Assembly (NCBI RefSeq): GCF_040115645.1 | Contig: NC_089567.1 | Span: 1,860,001-1,924,000, forward strand | Direction of reading: 5' to 3' | From: Euwallacea fornicatus | Taxonomy: Eukaryota > Arthropoda > Insecta > Coleoptera > Curculionidae | DNA length: 64,000 nt | Shown here: piece by piece, positions 22,900 through 37,100 of the stretch | Position numbering within the stretch: position 1 is the first letter of the stretch | Layout: each line of letters opens with the position of its first letter | Translations under genes and position numbers: made by a program | Notes under the pieces: model-generated | Database searches by the model: none | What the model saw: only the letters and a program-made list of their open reading frames with translations | What the model was told of the DNA's origin: nothing

Positions 22900-23315
22900 T
22901 GAAAACATGCGAAACAGAAATCCACTTGTACAAATCACAAACTAGTCAATATAGAAAAGGTCTTGGTAAGGTGCATTGTTCTCAGAATGAATTTTTAATG
23001 CGAACTTGTTGGTCACGCCTTAAAGACTGACATTGGTGAGTTTAAACGCCGATTTGAATCGTCATAATATTCAACAAAACACTGCAGTTCCTTGGTTTAA
23101 AGAAATAGTAATTTGCCACAGCTCGTAAATATGAAGACTGCGTTATAGATGACGCTGCATGGACCGTACTGCGTACCTTATTTTGGCCATAATATTTTTA
23201 TACACTACAGGTTAAGTGCAAAACTATTTTAATAATGTTAAGCGCGCTATATCAACGGATGGTTACGTATTAACTTTTAATGTGTCTTGTTGTGATGAGC
23301 GCTTTGACACTGATT

Positions 23316-23321
23316 AATAAA
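23316..23321 (+). terminator. REPTOR: Probable REPTOR poly(A) signal
   Basis: AATAAA 572 bp after the stop codon, on the coding strand, followed by a T-rich stretch. Confidence 0.5.
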
Positions 23322-23329
23322 GGAAAATG

Positions 23330-26300
23330 GACCAATTTTCACAATAAAAAATTGGTGTGATTTTGTATCTCCAGCCGCTTTTCTGCTTTAAAGTATATTT
23401 GTATATATTTTCTTACTTTATTCTTGAAGCGTTTGAAAAATAACTTAGTTGGGATTACATGAAATAGAGATATAATTCATAAATAGTGGCATTTCTACTT
23501 GAGCCTTTTAAAAGTCGCGTCTAAGAGAAAGTATTTTTTTTAAACTTGATTTGAAGTTAATTTATTCGTTTTTATAATACTTGTTCTATCTGTATATTGT
23601 ACTAGAGCAGGTTTCTTAGTAGCAGAAAAAAACTATATAGGGAGTTTTGCAGTAAGGATTCAATTTGAACTTAAAGTATCGAGATCATTATTTCACTATA
23701 ATCAATTATTTTTACCCAAAAAAAGCATGACTATTAAACAAACAGTCAAGTAGTTTAAATATCAGAGGCTGGTCTTGCATAATCTCGTGTGTTAATCTGT
23801 TCAGTCAGATATCTGATGGTAAATAATTAACGACTTAATCAATGCCCTACATTTAGGGTTTACTATCTACTGCCAGGTTTTTTTTAATGATAACCCGTTA
23901 CAATATCTTGGCAGCAGATACCATTAAAATACTTTCCGCAAATGTGCGCTTGTAAAAAAAAGTTGAGGGTTACTAGAACATAATGTTTCAACTTTCTAAA
24001 AATATGCTACGAGTAAGCCTTTGCTTCTTAGGAATCAAAGTAAATACGGCATCAATAAAATATAAACGATTAATCGATTTTGGATATTATTTTAATGTAA
24101 AACTTTATTTAATTAATTTTAAGAGCATTTCTGCCAAAAAAATTTCAAACTTGCCCCTTTGTGTCTCTATTAAATTAAGGCAAATTTGCTCAATTAACTT
24201 CTTAACAAACGGTGTCTGGGGAATAAAAAAAGTCTCACAGGTTCCAGGTTTTTTTTATATAAAAATTTGCAAACTCTTTTTTATTACTTTAATGCTTCGA
24301 CCTCCTACCACCGAATCTAACTTTTATTAAAATAGATACGTGTAGCAATAACATAAATTTCTACTTAAAATCGTATGCGGTTTCTTTGACACATTTACAT
24401 TTAGAGTGAAAAGAAGCAAATACGATTTTGCAAATTTTCATTTTTTGTTTCTTTCGGATATTTTTGGAACAATGACGAGTTTATTTTTTTCATGCAATTT
24501 TCTTATAATTGAACCGGAACTGAATTTTAGCTATTTCTCGATGCATTAACAATTGCTCAATTATCGCCATGATTAATTTTTACTTTGTTCGTGTCTTTAT
24601 CATAATCAACTTTTAGTTAATTCCGAAGAGAAAACGTTAGGAGGCGAAGGACCCGGTCGGGAAATCCAAATATTTGTACATAATAATTTAAAAGTGACTT
24701 ACTTTTGGCTTACTATTTCCAACATTTTTTAGCATGTTTGTGGTTTTGTCGAAAATCAAGTATGTTTCGTATGATATGCAATATTCTGAATTTCAACTTT
24801 TTGAGATAATGATGTTTGAATTATGCAGAAAATGGGGAAGGGAGGTCACACGGGGTAAAAAAAGAGGCCCCAAGACTCTAACCGTAGATATGTAGTACTT
24901 CCCCCCTACCCCCTCTATACTATTATTACTATTTTGGTGAAATAGTTTTTACATCTAGATTTTGACTTTTCTAATTTGATTTTTTTATCGAATTTTTAAT
25001 TGAGAATCTTATTTAAATTTTTTTCCGAGCTAATTCGGAAGTGGCGAATCTCGAAAGTGAAGTGCAAAAATTGTCATTTTTCAAATGTGTCGAAAACGTT
25101 CAAAAATTGAAATAACGATATATAGTATACGAAATATAAATCCAATTTCCAGTAAAATCCAAAATTACTATAGTTTACAGGATTTTTTCAAATGTTCACG
25201 TTGCCAATGAATTTGGTTAGAATTAGCAACTCTGCACTCATGTTTGTTATTGCAGAACTGAGACCTCATTCATATTGGCACCGTTCAAGCGATTCGTTAC
25301 CACGACACGTTTTTCGAATTTTTTTCCACAATATATTTTTTATCGAGCTATAGATCAGAGAAATATGAAAACACCTACATTTAAAATTGATTGTATGATT
25401 TTTGTCGTGCGGTGACGCTTCACTTAAGTACTGCCAATATGTTCGAGGACTTAGAACAGAGTTTCGCATTGATGTTAACTGTTTTTATCACTATTATCTT
25501 TCCTTTATTAGTCATTGCTATAACGGAACAAATCATATTTTAATGTTTTATGATTATATCTTGAACCTTTTAGAATTAAGAAACCAGCGAATGAATTTAT
25601 GGCTTCATACACCCTGTAAGCATGTTATAGAAAGACGTATTTTACTTGGCCAATGTCAAGCAAATTATTGCTAAAACTTAAGAAGTCGGTAGAGCTTAGA
25701 GTTAAGGGTAAAATGTGATTGATGTGGTGAAGTCAATTTTGGCATTTTTCTAAAAAAAGCAACAAAAAGAACAGGGATTCAGCTTTAATGCGTAAGTAGA
25801 TGTAGATTTAGAAACTACTTATCAAAGGAAAACACCTGAATTTAATTTGTAATTAATAAGTCTAAAAAAATTAAGTCGTTGTGTTCATTTTGTGATAAAA
25901 GTCGTAACATAAGATGATTACAAAACAACTGGGAGCCGGCCTCACGAGACTTGTACAAGTTTTGCTCCTTAATGAAATAATAACGATTATTACATATTTA
26001 CTTTCTACGATGCATAATCTTATATTAAGCCAAATTAGGTAACAAAATTATTAAAAGGTGCATTATATTAAAGTAAAACAAAGTTGGTGTTGCTCTCCAG
26101 CAGTACCGGTGATCATATTTGAGTGGTTCCACATCACCCCTATGAAGGCCGGCTAAATGTGAAAAAAAAAATCGTTTTCGGAGCATTTAATATGTCGTAA
26201 ACGAAGCTGCCATATTATTTTCATATCGAGGTATTATGAAAAAAATGTAAATTGGTTAAAATTATAAATCAGGAATGTTAACAAAAATGGCCGTGTTAAA

Positions 26301-26950
26301 GGTGGCAATAACCAAACAACTCAAATAAGAGAGTTCTGGACGTTGTCAAAATCACTGTGTCAATGATTGCGGAAAAGGCTGAGATAGTTATTCTCAAACA
26401 AACTGAAAACAATTCTAACATTAAAGCTCTTCTGGGCTTCCGCACTTCTTTTCAATACGCTCATTTAGTAAATACGTTTTTATCCCTATAGTTCTACAGC
26501 GTTTTAAGTTTCTAAAAATTTAAAATGAACACAGAAAGAGAAAAATAACAAAGCTCAAACCGTTACGAAGTTGCAGATCCTTTAATAGTAAAAGAATTGA
26601 ATTTCTATTCACCATTACCTCGAATTCCACAATGCCATTTAGGCGCGTATTGCGTTTACCTCCTCCTCGCCACCTGACGACGTATACCAACTGAACGTAT
26701 TAATTTACAAAATTGAACCAGATTAAGTTGTCGCCAAAAGACAAAACGGCTGATATCCAACGTTAAGCAGTGATCCATCGGGATGGTCAAAATTTTCTCG
26801 TGGTTGTTACACTTTTTAAAGTTTTCCTGCTTGTATATCGCTATGGAGCGTGATCGGATATTTCGAAATAGGACTTAGACCACGTAACCTACGCTTAAAA
26901 ATTTTACTGATTTGTTGTATAAATTATATGCAAGAAAATGTCGCGTTAAG
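23330..26950. other. Intergenic AT-rich region, no gene recognised
   Basis: The open frames of 90-115 codons at 23983 and 25402 have low-complexity, AT-driven composition and no family features. A weak, diverged inverted repeat (about 25255-25310 against 25400-25465, sharing CATATTGGCA) could be an old element end. No RNA gene identified. Confidence 0.45.
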
Positions 26951-26956
26951 GAAATA

Positions 26957-28724
26957 CAGTTGAGATTCCCGTATCCGAACCAATTGGGAGACAAAAGTAT
27001 ACGGTTAGCAGAATATTCGGATAACAGAAAAATGTCTTTTTTTTGCATTAAACGTCATTTATTTAAATAAAAACGAACGAAATTAACAGTTTCTCTTAAC
27101 ATTTAAGTATCCAATATCTTTTTAACCACTAAATAACACACATTTTTTTTATTACAAGTAGTTGTGTAGAATTACATTCCTGTTGTGTCTCAAACCGTTG
27201 AAGTCATTTTTTAAATGACTAATGATTCAATATGAGTAGGTGTATTCTCATCATTACTATTGTGTTTATCGCACTGAAACTATCGCATTAAATTATTATT
27301 GTCGCAATCTCATACTGGTAAATTATGCAACGTTTTGACAGTTTCTTGAACTTCTACTTTTACTGTTCCTTCTTGTTCGCCAATTTCTTCAATTTCATGC
27401 ATCAAAGTTCTCTCCATGCTCTTTTAATGTGGTGCTTTGAACATTGCTCCACGCATTTGCCACCATGTAACACCATGTAAAAACAGTCTTTAATATATTT
27501 TTTTTATTGCTTTATCACCCCCTCTCCATTCGAAGAAAATCTAAACAGATTTTTTTTTAGCAACTTCTTTATAGTCGTTTGGAGATTATCCCTTGATCTA
27601 ATGACTGCACGAGTGAAGTTACATTAGGTGGAAGAAACATAACTTTTATAAATTCTATTTTTCTGTTTAAGAACGTCACATGTAAAATGCGATTTAGCAT
27701 TGTCCGTCAGCAAAACAGTTTTCTCGTTGTTACCTTTTTTCATTGGTGTTCTTTAGCCTTTGATATGAAATCCTTTTCAAACTGTTTAACAAAAAAGTTG
27801 CTGTCCATCTAAGCATTTGTCTAATTTTTTATAAGTAACAGGCATTCCACCCATATTGACATGTTTAAAACAGGGCGGATGGCTACTTCTTCCAATGATC
27901 ACAATTGGGAGTTGATGGCGTCCGGTAGCATTTGCACAAAGAAGTGCGGTGATGCATTATTTACTAATTTTGCGACCGGGAGCCGATCGTTCACTATAAG
28001 AAACTAACGTTTTCTGTGGTAGTGCTTTTCAATGTATTCCCATTACATCAACATTGTAGATATTTGTTAATTCATATCTTCCATCATTTAAACATTTGTA
28101 AAAGTCTGTTTTGAAGGTTTTTGCAGCAGTACTATCCACCAAAAGTTGTTCTTCACAGATATCCAGCTGTCGAATTCCATGACGTGCTCTGAATTTTACT
28201 AACAATTAGTGACTAACTAAATGGTTTTCCTTGTAAGTCATCGTTGAATTGTAGAGCTTTTTCACATAACATGGTCCAGGGATCGGCATTCCTTTGTCTC
28301 TTTGTTGACGAAATCATTGGAAGACGGCAGCGTCTACAATTTTATTTTTAGGTTTTGTTAAGGTTTTTCTATTGGTACTAGCATCCTTTGAAATCTACAT
28401 TTTGTGTTTATAATTTTCAATATCCTGTTTCTATTTTTTAATATATGTTATTGTAGATTTCCCAACACCACGTATCCTTGTTAATTTCATGGCGCTTACC
28501 CCATTTTCAAGATCTTTAATTATTTTGTTTTTATAGTTAAAACTGCACGTTTCCCTTTATTTGCCATTGTGTTCTGCTTCCGACTATATATGTTTACATT
28601 TAGCCAGTGGGATACAAAAAAGTACGTTTTTATCATATAAATCTAAATACGCCACGAAATAACAGAACATACCGATAATAGGAAGTGCGTATATTAGGAT
28701 ATTCGGATACGCGAGTCTCCACTG
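26957..28724 (-). mobile_element. Tigger/pogo-type DNA transposon
   Basis: The termini CAGTTGAGATTCCCGTATCC (26957) and, reversed, CAGTGGAGACTCGCGTATCC (28724) are 20-bp imperfect inverted repeats flanked by TA (26955-26956, 28725-28726). At 1.77 kb it is somewhat short for a full Tigger. The transposase is on the minus strand and broken. Confidence 0.9.
27100..28567 (-). pseudogene. pogo/jerky-like transposase (CENP-B HTH and DDE_1), broken
   Basis: From ATG at 28567 the sequence starts MANKGKRAVLTIKTK, then LENGVSAMKLTRIRGVGKST, a CENP-B/pogo helix-turn-helix. Later fragments in mixed frames fit the DDE_1 core: NIYNVDVMGIHW (about 28025-28075), a degraded SERSAPGRK block (about 27965-27995), ALLCANATGRHQLPIVIIG (about 27892-27950), VLLTDNAKSHFTCDV (about 27665-27715, second catalytic Asp) and a damaged version of the PPNVTSLVQ.LDQGII block (about 27580-27640). 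The C-terminal part reads LMHEIEEIGEQEGTVKVEV. Numerous stops. Confidence 0.85.
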
Positions 28725-28800
28725 TACAATATATCGAAGTTACTTTTTTCTCAACTTTTCCTTTATAGATTACAACCTAATAAAGGAGATTGTGCAAGAT

Positions 28801-28848
28801 GAGTTAATTATCTCAAAAACCCTATAAAGTTTTTGAGATAATTAGCTC
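28801..28848. repeat. Short hairpin with 20-bp arms
   Basis: GAGTTAATTATCTCAAAAAC (28801-28820) and GTTTTTGAGATAATTAGCTC (28829-28848) are reverse complements with one mismatch and an 8-base loop. It lies 77 bp beyond the Tigger element; no gene is near. Confidence 0.7.
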
Positions 28849-28859
28849 ATTTTGAGCAT

Positions 28860-30750
28860 GGGTTAGTTCTTATCTTCAGAATTGGGCTTGCCCGGTGGTG
28901 AGAACAAACAGGGTCATGGTTTTCTTGAGGTTACAGCCCCTGTATCTCTCTGGATGTGTTCGTGAGGCACCACAGAGAATTCAATTTTTAAATCGTTCAA
29001 TTTAGGAACTTATTTGTTTTGTTTCTTTTTTGTATCTAACATCGTTTTCGAGTTATTTACAAAATTATCACATAAAGCATGTTTCGTTTGATTTGTTATT
29101 TGTTTCATGTTTCAATTACTTTAAATCAAATTTTGTACTTTCTTGAGTTGACCACATATTATAAGATTGAAACTAGTTCAACGGTTTTTTTTTCAAATTT
29201 CTGCTAGGAAAAAATTAATTAAAATTCAAAACCCTGTATTTCCTCATGGGCGCATTCTGCGAATGTAGTTTGTATAGAAAATCGGTACTACTTTTCGGAG
29301 TAGAATACGTAGGTTAAAGTCCTGGTGCAAGAAAAACCGGATACTCTGTATGCGACTTTCGAAAAATTAAAGGTCATTCAAATTAGTTGAAGCTGCATGT
29401 TTAGATTCAAACAAATTTATCATCAAATCGAGGAAAATTCCCTCGATTTCGAAACAATGTTTATTTGCACGTGTTTTCATGTTATTTTAATTCCTGTATC
29501 ATCTCAACCATTGGCATATCGACTTTGAGTGCATTTCAAGGCATACAATAGTGACAGCGACTTGGAATCAACCAATTTGTCGCAATTCCGTCAAAATTCT
29601 CCTTACCAAAAAAAAAATAGTTTTGTGAAAAACTGGCTGTGCGAAAGATAGTGATAGGTTTTTAGGTTTTAAGAGTTACGGTTAAGGTTTAAGAATCGTT
29701 ATATTTTATAACTTAGGCGCCAAGTAAAATACAGTAACGGTGGTTTCGTAGAGTAGCGCATGTGTATCTAATCGTACATCTTATTAAAAAACAAATATGA
29801 AATGTTAATGTGTCGTTGCAACGTCCAAGAAGAATCAAAAGTTTGATAAGTTTTTTTTTGTAATAAGTATCAAACTATGTACTTGAATCATTAGATTTTA
29901 GTAAATTACCGTCACTCAGCGACCACTTTGGATCACAATCTGCTACCGTTTTCCATGATATCTTGCTTAGGTTATTTCCGGCCTTACTATCAACTTTTGA
30001 TATTCGCGTCAGCTTTGTTTATCCAATGTGGTTGCCAATAAGGTCGAATTTTCGCTCGACTTAAACCTAGCGACGATAGCTACTACGACATGAAGTTGTT
30101 AAACAGTTTTAATGCTCCTTTTTTTTTATTGAATGAAAGAAGTTACTGTTATTTTCGTTCATAAGAATAATCTTTAAATAGGCTTCCTGTAAGCTTTTAA
30201 TTATGTCGGTGTGTTTTTTAAGTTTATATTATTATACTTATATAATTTTTGTCCGAATATTATCCATTATTAAAAAATATGTTTTAATGACTACCTAAAT
30301 TGTTTTCTTCAACCTTAACTACCCAACTATACAGCTTCTGAACCTTCCGCGGTTGTGTGTATCATAGTGTCATCAGTGGAGTTAATCAATGTGGACATAC
30401 GTACGCTCACAGATTCACGCTTAACCACTGGAAAAATAGTAAATCGATGTGATTGTCTAGTTTTAAAAAAACAAATGGCTTCTTGTGCTTTGGGGCGATG
30501 CATAATTGGTAATGCAACTTTGGCACGAGGAATAGGGCGTGTAATAAGATTCCACCACTCATAATCAATGCCGGTTTAATTTAAATAAGATATGTACACG
30601 GAGGCACAAAATGCATTATAAAACAAACATAAGTATCAAAAAAATCACTAAATTTTACTTGTTAATAATAAAAATAAATTAGCTATATACAAGCACATTT
30701 AACAAGGAAGGAAACAGTAAGTAAATATGTAACAAAAACGTTTGAAAAAC
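28860..30750. other. Intergenic region between the Tigger relic and the dynein gene 3' end
   Basis: AT-rich, no supported gene. The 69-codon open frame at 30355 is unremarkable. Confidence 0.45.
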
Positions 30751-30756
30751 AAGCTC

Positions 30757-30762
30757 TTTATT
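30757..30762 (-). terminator. sw: Probable poly(A) signal of the dynein intermediate chain gene
   Basis: AATAAA on the minus strand, about 385 bp after the stop codon at 31148-31150. Confidence 0.4.
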
Positions 30763-31147
30763 TTTTTTTGGATAGGTAGGTATTTCTCTTTTCCGGGTTA
30801 TAATATAGGTACGTTTAGATATATATTTTCTGAATTAATGTTAGAGACGAAGCACATTAGTAACTAGGTACTTGGATGGAAACAAAACGTAATTTAGAGC
30901 CTAAAATAATGAATGAGTAAAAAAATGACTTTTTGATTCTTAACAAACGATAAATCCTTGGAACAACACGTGATCACAATGCCCTACGGTCCTCGTTTAT
31001 TTCAGTACAAACCGTAAAGAAAGGCATTAATCTAATGATTGATGAGTTTATGTCTACGAAAGGGACGTCGAAGAAAGCCCGTTGAGAATTAATTTTAATA
31101 CGTCACTAGAGTGAGTTAACGGGTGATTTCCTAAAAGCATTCAAGCA

Positions 31148-34100
31148 TTAAAACGAGGTGTTTATGTTGGACACCGAAAAATTCAATTTCTCCAACTCCT
31201 CGTCCACTTGGTTGTTCCACAATTCCTGCGTCGTGTAGAGAAATTTGTTCCATTCATCGTGCCTTGGATGGGCAAAGTTCTGTAAAAAAATTAAATTGAT
31301 TAGCGCCTAATACTATTACACAGGGTGCCTGAATACCCCGTGTACCATGCTCTACCGGATATAGTACAACTCATAGTAAGTCGATTTAAGTAAACTTGCT
31401 TTAAGACAAAAGTTGGTAATAATGGAGCTATAGGATATCGAAGTTGAAGAAAGGAATCCGATTTTCTTTAATATATTTCGACTTTTTATTACCCTTAGAC
31501 ACACGAGCTCTCTCCCAATTCTCTATTAATCGCACGAAAGGAATTTCGGTTCACATTTGATTCACTCTTGTAGAACTTATTTATCGGTAATTACCTCTGC
31601 AACATCGTACACATGAATTCGACCCAAGTTATCCCCAACGGTGACGTGCAATCCAGATGGCGTCCAGGACACCTTGTTTAAAGCCGGCATTCCTTCCACT
31701 GTAACGCTGGCCGCCGGTACTTCGGTGTCCTGATTCAAGTTCCATAGATCTAAACGACCGCTGCAATCAACAGCGGCGAAAAGGGCAGGATGCACCGGCG
31801 ACCATTTCACGTCCAGCACGTAATCGCCGTTATCATCGAAGGAATAGATTGGTTTGGAGTCCTAAGGATATATTTTGTTTCAAGTTTGTGTAGGCCTGAA
31901 GTCGTCACTCCACATACCTTTAAGCTCCATAACTTAATAGTCCAATCCAACGAGGAGGTAAGAAACATGTGAGAAAAATCGATTCCCCCTTGGACCGCGT
32001 TTACACTAACCCCAGTAATGGGCCCTTGATGACCATCGTAGGTTTCTGTTATGCCTGCCTTTGTTCCGTGCCGGCAAGCTGAATATGCCGCCCCTAATTA
32101 CAAGATTAAAATTTAAACCAATGACCACTATGAATCGCAGATTTTTTTCTGATGTATCTAATGAAATATAAAATAACAAAATTATCAAATGTAATAGAAA
32201 TAAATAGAGAACGGAATTGAACATTTTACTTAAACTATGTAATAATGTTGTATCTAGCTGAAGTCAATGATTAAACTCGCCATATCAACTATTCCACTAA
32301 GCGCAAATTTCAGCACAACAAACCTTCCTCAGATCCCACCACGAAATTATTGACGTCCGAACTAGGAAAGTCCAGACAGGTCACAGCCACGGGTTTGCCC
32401 TGCATCCGGTGTAAGTCGAGAATTTCTTGAGGTTGGCCCAACATATCCAAAGACCACGAACACATCCTACCATCAGTGGAGATGCTGATCAGATTGTGCG
32501 CGTTTTGGGTCCCCACCACCGACAGACAGTACACTGGATGCTAGCAGGTAAGAAAAACAAAACTAGACACCTTTAGGGGATTTTGATTCATGTTTTCAAC
32601 TAAGCGATAATTTAAACGTTCCAAACGAAACTTTCAGACAGATTTTTCAAATATGGCTTAACTGATTTTGTGAAACGAAACAGAGTTAGATAGGTCCATC
32701 CCAGGGCTATTATACAAGGGTAGTTCATGTATCATACTTTACTTAGCGTAAGACAACCACTATTAAGGTTGACAAGATCCTGCATTTTGATGAAGTTTTA
32801 CGCAACTTTTGATAATAAATTTTATGCGACAGAACATGTACGACCCCATTGAAGTTGTCAATCTTGTCCCAGGACCTTTTTTTGTTCCTCCTAATGTTGT
32901 TAGTGGAAAAACACTTCATGCAACATTTCCAAAAGTCCGAAATTTCCAAAAAAACGACATTTTGATTACAACGTACTGATTCCTGATTCTTGGCTATGAA
33001 ACTTTCACAAACTGAAGAATTTAAAATTGAATGTATGACGAAATAGTTTTCAGTATAATTATGTGTTTCGCTTTAAAAATGCAGTTGAGCCGTTTATCAT
33101 CAATTTCGTTTTAACGCTTTTATTAAATTATACCGTATGCGCACTAGCCGATAATGGAGTTCTTTGTATGGGCGTCCTCTTTTGCACTCTATTGTCCCAC
33201 AATACAATTTGTCCAGAATAGGTACCGCCCAAAATAAGATTCGGATGAAACCTACGAAATTCCGAATACAAAAGGCTAATGAATGCTACGAAATGCCAGA
33301 GGTAACTAACCTTGCAAATGTAGCTGATAGCACGGCACTTTGACAATGGAAAATATACTCAGGAGTAGTTTTCTTAAATTTGGTGTTCCAAACTAGAACT
33401 ACACCGTCCGGATCGTTTGGTGATTCTTCGTTATTATTATATGACGCCAAAAGTAGCTCTGGAAACTGCGGCGACCAGTCTAAAGATGTTATCGTTCGGT
33501 TTTTGGACCATCTGAAGCCAAGATTCAAGAAAAAAGATTTTGCGAAAGCCGAGTGAAATACCTCTCATCGAAAAACGTTCTATTGAAAGAAATCCTTTGA
33601 TGGCACTTCTCGTCTAAAGCCTCTTCTCCAATGCCCGAATAGTCGGTATAAATGTCCACAGTCTCGCACAATGCCCTCTCCATTATTTGACCGGCTCGGT
33701 CCACGAAACGCTGGAACTCCTCGGAGAGAATAATCATTTGTTTCTCTTCTTCACTGAGTTCCCTAACTAATAGCAAACTCATTGGATACACAACAATTTT
33801 AACACTAACGGCTCACAACTCACTTTCTTTAACTTCCTCTTTTTTCGCTTCTTGCTCCAACTGGGTGACTGCCGGCTGAACCTCTTTGACCTGGGGTAGC
33901 CCATGGGGGAGGATGCCTGGGGGCAGTTTGCTGGCCCCGAGGTGTGGCAGCGAACTTTCCTCGTCCTCTCCTTGTGGGTCGCCATACGTCAGAACTATAG
34001 GTGAATATTGGGCGGGCTCTTGGGCGCATTGGCGCCAATTTGTAACATTCACACTTGAGGTCAACTATCCAGAACGGTTTAATAAAAATGCGAATATTGA

Positions 34101-37100
34101 GGATTGAACCAACCGAAATAATAAGGTTAGTTACGATCCAACCGGAATGGCCAAAATACAAAAATTTCGTGAAAAAAATTAAGGGTTCGTTTCATTTAAG
34201 AGACTCAATTAAAGATTAAAGAAGAAATAGAGTTTCAACAATCTATTTTAACATGCTAAAATTGTTAGAAATAGTCATACTAGCTGTCTCATAAAAAAAA
34301 ATGAGGAAAGCTGTAATTCGGTTATTTATGGACGAACTTTGACGAACTAAAAACCAAATAGAGTGATTGTTTTGTTCAGATTAGCAAATAACGTCAAAAT
34401 TTATTTTTTTAAACTCAACTTCTGCTTCAGGCATCAATTTTAGAATTGTAACTAGAACTCTGTATTTTTCTGAATTTGATGATGTGAGACAAGTTAATGT
34501 TAAAATAGTTTTAAACTAAAAAAATAGAAATATCTGCATGGTCATGGGGCTCTTTGTGTTATCCTGTGGCCATCTACATTTCATTCCATTTTATTCCATT
34601 ATAATTCCTTGTGCAACGGTGCCTAGCGCCATTAGAACCCAGCGAGAAGGAACAAGATAAAACCACCGGCTCTTTCACCGGACTTTTGTCCGTCTGATTT
34701 TTAGCTATGGGGTTACCCTCAAGATAAAGTCGATATTACACAGCCAAAAAGTCGATATTTTCAGATAAAAATTATAAATGCTTGCTAGAGAATTGTAGCC
34801 AATTCTATCATAAATGCTGCGCATGATATAATAAGATGGAAATCATGTGGTCAATGTGGTAGTAGTCAATTGCGCAATATGTTTAGAAATAATAATTTGT
34901 TAAAACTACAGATAAATACGTTGGTAAAGACAAAACAAAAATCCAATTTGTAACATTCAAGACAATGTATTAGATACATGTTTTCAATGTTTTTTTAAAT
35001 TTAAATATAGTTTTAACACTAACTTGTCATACGTTGTTAAATTCACAAAAATACTTTCTATCAAAAAACGTAAAAAAATAGAAAGTTCTATTTAAAATTC
35101 GGAAGTTGCCCCCTGAAGCAAAAGTTGAGTTCAGAAAAAACATTTTGACGTTATTTGGTTGTGCGAACAACATAATTTTATTTGGTTTTTAGTTCATCAA
35201 AGTTCGTTGATAAATAACTGAGATAGGTTTACTAGTTTTTATGGAACAGCCTGTATATAAGGACTTGTATAAAATTTTAGAAAAACCAAAATTATTATGA
35301 GTAAAGCGTTCTCGCACCGGTGTCACGTCACACAATCCAGATGTGACCAGGCAGCGACTTGTAATAAATTGGAGACAAAAGGAGAAAGTTGGCTTTCACC
35401 CGTCTTTAGCGTCTTTATATTACCTAAAATAACCATATTCTGCCCCATATGCCTATCGTTGCAGATAATAAAATGCGCCGTATGACGTCATAACGGTAGC
35501 CTTCCCGTAACATATCGTTTGCTTGCTCGTTTTAACATTTAGTGCGTGATTGTGTGAACTCTGAAATACAGTTTTCTAAAATAAGTAAAAAACGGTGGAT
35601 TTACTATTGAGATAAACAAATTAAGTGTTAAAACTTAAACCAGCAACTTGGCAAAATTTAATTAGTTGTTTTTATCGACACTTAGTGGATTTTAAATGTG
35701 GTATTTTGCAATAATGCCTCATGCGACACCGATCTAAAAACGAACAGCATCCGTCGATTGCTACTTTGTACTCTTGCTACTAATTCTTATTACGAAGTAA
35801 ATAAAGGTATTCCGCTGTGGAAGGTTACAGTAAATCGGCCGTAAAAGTCCTTCCTAGATAGTTGACCTTTAAATTTAAAAAAAAAACATGCAGCACAGAC
35901 TACCTTACAGAAAGCTGTACATTCGCTTATAATTAATTATGCATTTATAATGATGAGAACAAAAATTATGGCCAAAGAATGGGAACCACTCGACATATTC
36001 CTGAAACTTCGCTATCTCTTCAACCCGATCATACTAAATTGTATTTTGAAAGGAGATCAAGAGAATAGCGTGCTGGACTTAATCATTCCGCTCAGCGATT
36101 CATTTAGTGTCGATCTTATGAATAAACATAAATAATTTTGAATCAAATAAAACATACATTCCGTCTCAAACTCACACAAACCGCACATTAAAAAACAGCA
36201 TTTCAAGCAAGTGTAAAAGGATATCGAAAGTCGGGATTGACTTAAAAGTACGGGACTGTAAAACAAGGCAAGAGGAAACATTGACCCTTTGCAAGCAACC
36301 TTACTACAATTACGGAAGGGCCCTTGTATTAGTCAATACAGTGTTAATAGTAATGATACTAATGGGTGAATTTAAGACATTGAACATTAAGCAAAAGTCT
36401 ATAAGCGAATTTAATTTGGAAGGAATGATTGTTTTTGAAGGAAATTCTTTGAACAAGTCTTCAGAATGCATGGACATGTTTTGTTAGCATATGCCGCAAC
36501 TACGCAGGCGAATAGAAAAGTTTATTAAATAGATAATTACCAAGTAAACAAACACCAAATTGACGTAACCTTAAGCTATGCGTAGCCACCTACCTGTGAA
36601 CTCATCTTCCCACTCTAAACCTGGGTTTAGGTTGTATTCGTCTGCCGTAGGTGGGAGTAAAAAGAAATAGTTAAAATTAGGGCTCAAAAATCAAATCTCT
36701 GATTGGAATAATGTTTGTTGTATTGAAAAAAATAATGCTCGACTTACTGCACAAATAAAAATAAGTTATTTCACTGGAAGGTATCAAGCGAGACATCATT
36801 GGTGCACGTATTGACTAACTTATTTTTTCTTGTACTTCAGCCTCGTAAATATGTCCACAAATGATGGCTTTAATCAATATAAAAGTGGTGCCTTAGAAGC
36901 CATAATGACTACAATGTTTACTCCAACATCTTAATAAAATAATCCACATGCAGTTAGTCGGTTAATAGATTAACTTGTACAATTCTTGCAAATTGAATGG
37001 ACCGAATCATCAAAAAAATCGTCAGGACAACTGCGTTCGTTCAATTTGCAAAATCACCGAGTATAAACTTAAAATGTACAAGCTTTTAATTACGCAATCA

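Noticed and set aside
23983..24330. 115-codon open frame
   Set aside because: Composition follows the local AT richness (Lys, Phe, Ile), no domain, no splice or conserved motif.
25402..25674. 90-codon open frame
   Set aside because: Overlaps a weak inverted repeat and has no recognisable features.
30355..30564. 69-codon open frame upstream of the dynein gene 3' end
   Set aside because: No homology that I recognise; the length is within chance expectation.
35950..36135. 61-codon open frame in a dynein-gene intron
   Set aside because: No proper splice sites in phase with the dynein reading frame and no known motif.
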